Assembly (NCBI GenBank): GCA_949130485.1
Contig: OX422183.1
Location: 28,398,816-28,462,815 of the forward strand
Source: Agelas oroides
Taxonomy: Eukaryota; Porifera; Demospongiae; Agelasida; Agelasidae
Length of the DNA stretch: 64,000 nt
Direction of reading: 5' to 3'
The notes beneath the pieces are model-generated. The model ran no database searches. It saw nothing but the letters and a program-made list of their open reading frames with translations, and was not told where the DNA came from. Positions 56,886-64,000 of this stretch are shown piece after piece (position 1 is the first letter of the stretch; each line of letters opens with the position of its first letter). Made by a program: the position numbers and the translations under genes.

Positions 56886-57079
56886 CTCTCCCATGCCTGG
56901 GTAGTCACATGTAAAGCTGCATTGGGCAGATGAATCCCATTTGAAGCCCACAATTGCTAATTAATTTATGCTCACACAATACTAGTCTGTTACACTAACT
57001 TGCACAGAGGTCGTCATTGATAATCTCTGAACTGCATTGGCTAATGTTGAGTACAGTTCTTAATATCTGTTTCCATCAG

Positions 57080-57193
57080 CAAACGCCTCTGCACATTGCA
57101 GCTAAGAAAGGCTATGTAAAGACAGTGGAGTCTCTTGTGAGGGAAGGAGCTGATAGGAAAGGAGCTGATATAAACATCAAAGATAAAAATGGG
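57080..57193 (+). CDS. Receptor gene exon: ankyrin repeat 3 with 5-residue duplication
   Basis: Acceptor tttccatcag and donor GGG|GTAAGT bracket 114 bases, phase 0-0. It encodes QTPLHIAAKKGYVKTVESL then VREGADRKGADINIKDKNG. REGAD-RKGAD is a 15-base in-frame duplication, making this repeat 38 residues instead of 33. Confidence 0.9.
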
Positions 57194-57536
57194 GTAAGTA
57201 AATGAAACTGAGGTTGGTAAGTACTCTATCTCAATTGGAGTTACTCTCGTGATAGGTTGCTGTATTTATTGTATGTGCATACTATAATTATGCAGTCTAG
57301 AATCACTACGAAAATGCTCTGTCTGCTGTAACGAAGAGTTTCTCAGCTGTCAAACTCTAGTAGTAAAGTCAACAATCCAATTCCAACTAGGTACTTAAAA
57401 TCAATCACCAGAGAGATTAGGAAATATATGTACTGGGCCTGTGTCTTATTCACCATCAGAAATGTTGGGAATTCTAACCAGTCAATAGGATTCTGTCAAT
57501 TGTTGCCTTACTTTTTGTTTTCTTTCTCTCCATCAG

Positions 57537-57632
57537 ATGGCTCCATTGCATGTGGCAGCTGCAAATGGTCGTTATAAAATAGTTAAGTACCTTGTTGGCC
57601 AAGAAGTTACCAACACCAAAGATAATAGTGGG
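57537..57632 (+). CDS. Receptor gene exon: ankyrin repeat 4
   Basis: Acceptor tttctctccatcag and donor GGG|GTAAGT bracket 96 bases, phase 0-0. It encodes MAPLHVAAANGRYKIVKYL then VGQEVTNTKDNSG. It departs from consensus at the usual GAD position (QEV). The second half is duplicated at 58,459-58,528. Confidence 0.85.
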
Positions 57633-57726
57633 GTAAGTATACTTTTGATATTAGATTAGTACCATTGATAGCCTTATATATTTCCAGGCATCCAGGAGAG
57701 AATGCTGTATTTAACATGATATACAT

Positions 57727-57985
57727 GTGGCAGTCCCATGTAGAAATCGAAGGTTATTCCGTCGCGTATTTCGACTGCATCGCTGCGTTCGAAGCGCCGT
57801 ATCGCTGAACTTCCGTTAAGGGCGGGGCTCATATGCACTTCGTAGATTCATTAGATATTCATGCATCTACGAAGCACGTATGAGCCCCACCCTTAACGGA
57901 AGTTCAGCGATATGGTGCTTCGAACGCAGCAATGCGGTCGAAATACGCGACGGAATAACCTTCGATTTCAACATGGGACTGCCAC
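57727..57985. mobile_element. Palindromic GTGGCAGTCCC MITE, copy 2, with known empty site
   Basis: Near-perfect fold-back with ends GTGGCAGTCCCATGT and ACATGGGACTGCCAC. The arms run through 'gaaatcgaaggttattccgt' and 'gttaagggcggggctcatat'. ACAT flanks both sides (57,723-57,726 and 57,986-57,989). The duplicated intron copy at 58,600-58,630 reads 'gatatacatgtaattattt' without the element, i.e. the pre-insertion site. Confidence 0.9.
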
Positions 57986-58150
57986 ACATGTAATTATTTA
58001 TTCTGCCATTAGAAAGAAGAGTTTGCCACAGTAGGTGCCTATGACCATCATTAGAAATTCTGACAATCTGTATCTACAATAATAGCAATCTGTTACGCTA
58101 GGAATACAGTCAATCTCATTAGCAAGTACATGCTATTCTCTCTCAACCAG

Positions 58151-58249
58151 AGGACCCCCCTGCACCTTGCAGCTCAAGAAGGCCACATGAACACAGTGGA
58201 ATCCCTTATTGACAATGGAGCAAATATTGACATCCAAGATAATCATGGG
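58151..58249 (+). CDS. Receptor gene exon: ankyrin repeat 5
   Basis: Acceptor attctctctcaaccag and donor GGG|GTAAGT bracket 99 bases, phase 0-0. It encodes RTPLHLAAQEGHMNTVESL then IDNGANIDIQDNHG. Paralogous to the next exon by local duplication. Confidence 0.9.
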
Positions 58250-58458
58250 GTAAGTACATGACACTACAAGTCTGATTGTAGTGTAGGGTCTTACGAGAAT
58301 GAATGCTATTACCAACGGCATGTCCAGAATAGTACGTATGTACATTGGCTATGTTATGAACACAGTCAATCCTGCATGAAGTGCAGTAGCATGTATAGAC
58401 GTCTGATGGCAAGTAAATTTAAATCTTTAGTATTTTCCTTGCTATTCTAAAATTTTGC

Positions 58459-58528
58459 ATGGTCGTTATAAAATAGTTGAGTACCTTGTTGGCCAAGAAG
58501 TTACCAACACCAAAGATAATAGTGGGGT
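58459..58528 (+). pseudogene. Relic ankyrin exon, 5' half missing
   Basis: Duplicate of the second half of ankyrin exon 4 (GRYKIVEYLVGQEVTNTKDN), still with an intact GTAAGT donor. The acceptor and the first roughly 10 codons are gone, replaced by a segment copied from the intron near 56,436-56,533. It should not be spliced in as an internal exon. Confidence 0.8.
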
Positions 58529-58781
58529 AAGTATACTTTTGATATTAGATTAGTACCATTGATAGCCTTATATATTTCCAGGCATCCAGGAGAGAATGCT
58601 GTATTTAACGTGATATACATGTAATTATTTATTCTGCCATTAGAAAGAAGAGTTTGCTACGGTAGGTGCCTATGACCATCATTAGAAATTCTGACAATCT
58701 GTATCTACAATAATAGCAATCTGTTACGCTAGGAATACAGTCAATCTCATTAGCAAGTACATGCTATTCTCTCCTAACCAG

Positions 58782-58877
58782 TGGACCCCCCTGCACCTCG
58801 CAGCTAGAGAAGGCCACATGAACACAGTGGAATCCCTTATTAGCAAAGGAGCAAATATCAACATCGATAATGATGGG
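58782..58877 (+). CDS. Receptor gene exon: ankyrin repeat 6
   Basis: Acceptor ttctctcctaaccag and donor GGG|GTAAGT bracket 96 bases, phase 0-0. It encodes WTPLHLAAREGHMNTVESL then ISKGANINIDNDG. Nearly identical to repeat 5, one residue shorter in the loop. Confidence 0.9.
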
Positions 58878-58983
58878 GTAAGTATGTGACACTACATGTC
58901 TGATAGTGTTGGGTCTTATGAGAATGAACACTATTACCCATCATTAGTAACGGCATGTCCAGAATAGTACGTATGTACATAGG

Positions 58984-59408
58984 AAACCCTTTAAACCCTA
59001 TAGTGCACTTTTGGTTACATCATACTGCGCACTGTGCAGAAAAGATAGTTTCTGTGCACTACACATGCGGTTCTGCGTCAGCAGAAAGAGTGGGACAGGG
59101 GGAGATGCACATGGTGGCTGCTAGGCTTGGCTGTCAAAGTGCCATGGTTGGGACCGGTGGGCCAATTAGTGCCCTGGCTGCATGGACAGGCTTAGAAAAC
59201 GCTACTCTCACCTTGTAGGGGGTTCATTTCTGGCAGGGAAGGCTGCTTGGGCTCTGAGCGGGTGTATGACAACTGAGCTGACTATTGCATGCTCGTTAAT
59301 GAGTGGGCATGATCAAGGTCACAAGTCTGCTTGCTAAGGCTGGAAGTGGACTTAGGTTCAGCTTTGGAGTCGGAGCTTGGACAGAAATTGAGATACGATG
59401 TGTTAAAG
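58984..59408. repeat. Dispersed repeat family A, copy in the last long intron
   Basis: Aligns along its length with 23,603-24,052 ('gtgcagaaaagatagt', 'cgctactctcaccttgtagg', 'gctttggagtcggagctt'). Confidence 0.7.
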
Positions 59409-59427
59409 GCATGTATAGGCTAAAACT

Positions 59428-59483
59428 AGCCTCAAGTGAAAACAATTCAGGGTTTAAACCCTGAATTGTTTTCACTTGAGGCT
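59428..59483. repeat. 56-bp perfect palindrome, no loop
   Basis: AGCCTCAAGTGAAAACAATT... followed by its exact inverse, with the centre between 59,455 and 59,456 (ggtttaaacc). No mismatch over 28 bp per arm. It follows directly on the family A copy, within the intron before the last ankyrin-like exon. Confidence 0.95.
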
Positions 59484-59823
59484 TTAATTTGACTGATAAA
59501 AGTGGTGAAGTGGTATTGGGGGAACACAGCTGAATGCATGTACTCAGCTAGCCACAAGTAGCTAGTGTGTAGATGTGTTGCATGGCTCTTGAGATACAGC
59601 TGTTTCCTTGCCTTGATGCAACCCTACATTTTGGGAACACTATGCTACCAGTTTCAGTGAAGGAATCAAGAACAGCAACTGTATCTTGTAACATATTGTA
59701 ACTGAAGGATGAGTACCAGACATAATGGGATTATTTTCAAAACCAATCTGTACCATCCTGCTCAAATGTCAGTCGATGTGTAGTGTCACATTACTTTTAG
59801 TGAACACTTGTCCTCTCCATCAG

Positions 59824-59890
59824 GTGACTGCTCAGGAAGTAGCAACTCAAAGAGGACATGTCAGGATTGCAGAATTTCTTGGAAGAGCTG
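59824..59890 (+). CDS. Receptor gene exon: partial ankyrin-like repeat
   Basis: Acceptor cctctccatcag and donor GCTG|GTATGT bracket 67 bases, phase 0 in and phase 1 out. It encodes VTAQEVATQRGHVRIAEFL then GRAG, fitting the capping half of an ankyrin repeat (TAxExAxxxGHxxIxxxL). The gene must continue, since there is no stop here. Confidence 0.8.
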
Positions 59891-61581
59891 GTATGTGAGA
59901 TGTACGCTATACTAACAGCAGTAAATCACTGCAGCTGAGAAAAGTCTTCCATATTTTGGGTCCACCCATCATTCTCCCCTGCATTAATGAATTCCTTTTT
60001 TTCTGTCAAGTGTGTGGTAGTAAAGAATTTGAGAAGGACATATAAATATAACAGCTGTAGAGATTAGATCAAGCCTTGAAGACAACTCACATCACTTTTC
60101 TGTGTTGAAAAGTACTTATTTGAGACGGTCATTTCTAGCAGCTTTGTTCTGTTTCAAGTGGCTTCACTGGGTGCAGTAAATAGGTACTGGTAGGAGGCTC
60201 TAGTACCATTTTGGCCGAAATATAGCCTCAGAACCGATCTCAGAACACCTAATTTTTAAAACTTTTCCTGGGGGAGCATGCCCCCAGACCCCCCATGCCG
60301 TACCAGTCTAAAATAGCTGGCTCTGGTCCTGTTTGTTTATTGTATGTTACTTAGCAACGAAATGTTTGATTGAATAACACAAAAGTGAAGTGGGTGGAGG
60401 TGACAATGTATGTGGCAGTGGGCTGCTAGGCATATGTAACTTCCAACAAATAAGTCACCTTACCCAGACAGAGCAACATCCGCCCATTATCCATCATTTC
60501 GCACACATTAGCCCTGGATGCCTCAAAAAAAAAAAGGCCGTAGAAGGCCTCGTCATACTTTAGACGTCATGAGCCACAATGAGCCATCAGTAATTCAAGC
60601 AACACCACTTTTTTCTCTCAAAAACTGGTACGGCCAAAGCCGTACCGGCTGTACCTCTCACACCGGCCTTGACAGACATGCATATGGTAGTGATGTCACA
60701 TAAGCCTTTTAGGAGGTGCAACTGGATTTGTGGTTTCACATGCCACCTACTAACTTCAGGTGTATAGGTAAGGCATGCACTCATTTGTCATGGCAGGGCA
60801 ACAACTGCACAATGGGCTTCACACTCTAATCACAAAGTTACTACAGGAATATCTGCTGTCCAAACGTAGTACAATGTGCATAGTTCTCACTCAAGTCTAA
60901 TCTCTAGCTATGCCCTATGCTGTCTGAGCAACCTGCTACTCAGTCAATATGCACAATGTGGCAGCAAATTGTGGCCCTACAATGATGATCCTAATAATGT
61001 ACTAGCAATTTCGATACCTGCTTACATGTGGCAGATTGAAGGGTGTGGCAGGCACATTTAGTATTCACTTGCAACATGTAAGACAAATGCATGCACAACT
61101 TATGCCTACTTACAAAACATGTTTTTTCCACACACATACATTACACACACACAATCATAAAAAGCAGAGGAAGTGGCGTAGGGAGAGTTTTGAGCAAAGA
61201 AAAGTAAGCATGAATTAGATCAAGCCACACACATCACAAACTGGTATAGATAAACCAAGTATGTTTTGAGGTTATATGTAGGGAGGTGTGCCCTTGATGT
61301 AAGCATTGGAGAAAGAGAAAGAACACTGCAACCTGAATATCTAGGATTTGGCTGGGAATTAAAGGTTCAATTTACTCAGTCTCACATTAGTAATAATGTT
61401 TGGTGACACAAGCCCAAGTCTTTGGGCTAGCTCGATCAAACAAGGCTATTGCACTTCTGTAATTCCAGGGCAGGTTTTAGGCTAGTACCATCTGACCCTT
61501 TCATTGAGTGGGAGGGGTGGGTATGTGACTAGATTCCCATGCAGTTGAAATTTCATTGTGAAGTTCATTCTCTTTCTCCAG
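59891..61581. other. Probable last intron; no exon recognised
   Basis: Contains the 'cctgggggagcatgcccccagacc' repeat fragment (60,264-60,300), also seen at 18,865. Short open frames only. Confidence 0.4.
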
Positions 61582-61607
61582 AGCTAACAACAAGGGCTTC
61601 AAGTTAG
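61582..61607 (+). CDS. Candidate terminal microexon of the receptor gene
   Basis: A good acceptor (cattctctttctccag) in the right phase gives E-LTTRASS then a TAG stop. It would end the protein just after the last ankyrin half repeat. Very short, so the call is weak. The alternative is that the gene continues beyond the window or through another exon (e.g. an open segment at 61,746-61,909). Confidence 0.25.
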
Positions 61608-61958
61608 TTTTGCAGCACAGCATAGCCTATGTATATTGTAGTTGGTAGAATGGTGTCAATGCACAAGCTCTGTGAGGGCACATGGTGCTGCACTTGACAT
61701 GACAGTCCTTGTAATGCAATTGTCTGACCTCTTACTTATATACAGTGATCATATGGTATACATATCCAGACAATGTCCAGACTGTACAGACTTCTGCCTA
61801 CATCACCTTTATGGCCACACTTGCCCAACTTAAAGTCTCACTCATGAGCTATAAGTTTACGCTCACAACTGACACAAAATTCAGTTTAATTTCAGTATGT
61901 AGATTACCTGGGTCTCAGGTAGCTTACCACCAAGTGAGCATGCAACATTGCAAAACTA

Positions 61959-62362
61959 CACTGCAAAAAATACTTGGTTAAAATGACCACAAGTGCATGG
62001 TTACTGCAGTTTCAAGGTTCATTGAACAGGTGGGTAGCATGATTAAAGGAATTCCAAAACACAATTATCCCCCTCATAACTCCATCTAGCTTCAAAGAGC
62101 TAGCACAGACAGCTGATATGCATCCACCTGCTGGCTATTATCTGGTTCTGAACCGGATAATAGCCAGCAGATGGATGCATATGAACTGGTACATATTGGC
62201 TAGCAGACAAGTGTCTCTGCTAGCTGTTTGAACTTTGATGGATTGTGAGGGGGTTGTGAGGGGGTTGATTGATGATACTGTTTTTTTTTATTCTGTTCAA
62301 TGAACCCTGAAACTGCAGTAATCTTCACTCGTGGTCATTTTAACCAAGTGGTTTTTGCAGTG
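61959..62362. mobile_element. Tc1/mariner-type palindromic MITE
   Basis: The left arm CACTGCAAAAAATACTTGGT ... 'actgcagtttcaaggttcat' is matched inversely by 'atgaaccctgaaactgcagt' ... ACCAAGTGGTTTTTGCAGTG. It is flanked by TA on both sides. The centre has a strong hairpin (ggctattatctggttc / gaaccggataatagcc, near 62,131-62,169). Confidence 0.8.
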
Positions 62363-63040
62363 TATAGGTATACATTGCAAAACTATAGGTATAGCTAGAT
62401 ATGAGTCATTAGTGTAGTTTCTTGGCTTTGCATACAAGAACATGTTAACCAGACCTTTTGGTGTTTGGTTGATACTTATATTTCACAATCGCCTTTCTAA
62501 TGTGAAGATGTGCCACTAATGTGAAAAGCTACCACTTCAAAAGCTGTTTAATTGTTTTACCAAATGTTGCCATGTATTGTTGCCCTAGAACATAGAAGGT
62601 CATAAATCAGATCTGCATGCTCCCTAGCTGCCTAGTTGGCTATCACTGTGGACAAATCAACCAAGCCATGCTTTACTCTATAGTTCTTGGCACTAGCTTC
62701 ATTAAGTTTATTTTCACCCCAACAGGAGTTATACAAGCACAAATTGCTACTGGGAACTTGGAACACTTTTAGCACTTTTTTATGTATGCTGAAAAATTTG
62801 CAGATTTATTGCACTCTTTTTAAATTGAAAATGACCACTTTTGAGTTACTTTACCTTGATGTGTTAATTCATATACAATTTACAAACTAATGTTATATAG
62901 ACATGTGCACTTGTGTAGTGAGGAGTTGACACAACTGGTAGCTACCATGGAAAATTGTTGCTGTAAAGTTTGAGTTGGCAGCACAAGCAGTGCATAGTCA
63001 CCCATTTATTCTTCCCCTCACCTACTGCTTCTTTCAACTA
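62363..63040. other. Intergenic or intronic DNA, nothing recognised
   Basis: No domain-bearing frame or repeat seen, apart from a direct repeat of 'cattgcaaaacta' (61,945 and 62,370) on either side of the preceding MITE. Confidence 0.4.
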
Positions 63041-63043
63041 CCA

Positions 63044-63199
63044 ATCCATCCATCCATCCATCCATCCATCCATCCATCCAACCGTCCGTCCGTCCGTCCG
63101 TCCGTCCGTCCGTCCGTCCGTCCGTCCGTCCGTCCGTCCATCCATCCATCCATCCATCCATCCATCCATCCATCCATCCATCCATCCATCCATCCATCC
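63044..63199 (+). repeat. Compound microsatellite (CCAT)n(CCGT)n(CCAT)n
   Basis: About 9 CCAT units, then about 14 CCGT units (63,082-63,138), then about 15 CCAT units. Open frames on both strands here ([15 protein letters not shown]) are artefacts. Confidence 0.95.
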
Positions 63200-64000
63200 T
63201 CATGCAACCAGTCCAAGTACTATACCGTGGCTACCAGCACAGCCCCAGCAGTAGCAATCCGTTTTTGAACTTGCACACATGAAATGCACTGATCCAGAAC
63301 ATTTTGTAGTGAAGAAATTATCGGTGCACAAATGAATATGTACTTGGTAAGAGTATTCATGGGTTAATGAATTTGATCAGTGACATCACACCAAACCCAC
63401 AAGTGTTGTCAACAAGCCTGGCTATATAAGGAGAGCTGCTGCCTGATGGTGTTGATTGATTGAGTTTACCTCTCCACATCACCTTGCACTAACAGGAAAA
63501 CATTTTTGGAAGGCCTGGTTTACTAGGTCTATAAACCTTCGTCCAGCAAAAAGACATTAAAGCATGTGGGACTGTACACATTTACACACAATAATTGAAA
63601 CATTGCCAGGATAATAATGAACCAAGGTTCAAGGTTCACTGGTTAATTTCACATAACAAAGAAAATTCTAACTATCACCATTAACTAAGGATTATAAGCA
63701 CTCAGGTACTAATACCGTAGCCCTGCGAAAAAGTGCCCATGGGCGGAGCACCTTACAAGTCTGCCAAAGAGGGGGGTTGGCACTCTTTTGAGTGTTTCCC
63801 CATTTAACAACGAAAGAGTGACCATGTCATGTTTACAGCGACTCGATGCCTTCGTAGCGAATATTTGGACAACACTCTGAACGACACCTGTCACTTCTTG
63901 CTAATCATTGTCCCAGAACCAGAGGCACTGTCAGTAACTGAATGAATGTTGCCTAACCTCACCACTAATTATAGCACTTGGAACTAACTCATATTCCTGA
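63200..64000. other. Window end, no gene recognised
   Basis: AT-rich DNA with no recognisable coding content. The fate of the receptor gene's 3' end cannot be settled from here. Confidence 0.4.

Noticed and set aside
61746-61909. Possible further receptor exon between 'tatacag' and 'GTATGT'
   Set aside because: Open in the needed phase, but the encoded text (YPDNVQTVQTSAYITFMATL) matches no domain expected after ankyrins; left as an alternative to the 61,582 exon.

Overview
The window looks like metazoan nuclear DNA, most likely from a sponge (Porifera, probably a demosponge). That is an inference from three things: a large signal-peptide/beta-helix/multi-membrane-span protein of a type I associate with sponge genomes, a split extracellular Ig/FN3 receptor gene with mostly phase-1 GT-AG introns, and a very high load of small fold-back DNA transposons. 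No bacterial operon, phage, rRNA, CRISPR or convincing tRNA is visible. Many of the open frames here are repeats or transposon pieces, not genes.

Layout. 1-25.5 kb is gene-poor and built of transposable-element debris: fold-back elements with 3-, 8-, 9- and 10-bp target duplications, often nested inside each other (3.3-4.1, 5.6-6.3, 7.1-9.6, 11.65-15.17 and 23.0-23.35 kb), a Penelope-like 3' remnant (10.6-11.1 kb), a LINE tail (9.6 kb) and a decayed minus-strand LINE (19.96-22.56 kb). At 25,707-29,801 lies one intact 1364-codon gene, apparently with a short 5'-UTR intron. It encodes a secreted-side beta-helix of 13 'NNFINNSA..GGAIYT' rungs, a cysteine-rich stalk and about 8-9 membrane spans. 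A LINE fragment with an (ATCT)n tail follows at 32.5-33.7 kb.

From 39,431 to at least 59,890 (+) I reconstruct 17 exons of one gene with compatible splice phases. They are: Ig-like domain, FN3, split FN3, FN3-like domain, sushi-like module, three exons each carrying one membrane span, a 37-nt microexon, six ankyrin exons, and a final ankyrin-like half repeat. The 5' end (signal peptide) was not found, and the 3' end is uncertain (a tiny candidate terminal exon lies at 61,582). Its introns hold many MITEs, minisatellites and segmental duplications. Several of these touch splicing: a 54-bp duplication of a 5' splice site, a 21-bp minisatellite serving as the 3' splice-site tract, and a duplicated ankyrin exon pair with one broken relic exon.

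How the genes might work together: both genes encode surface proteins with extracellular domains. The second has an intracellular ankyrin tail if one or three of its membrane-span exons are used, so it is plausibly a recognition or adhesion receptor. That functional statement is inference. No known gene symbol can be given to either.
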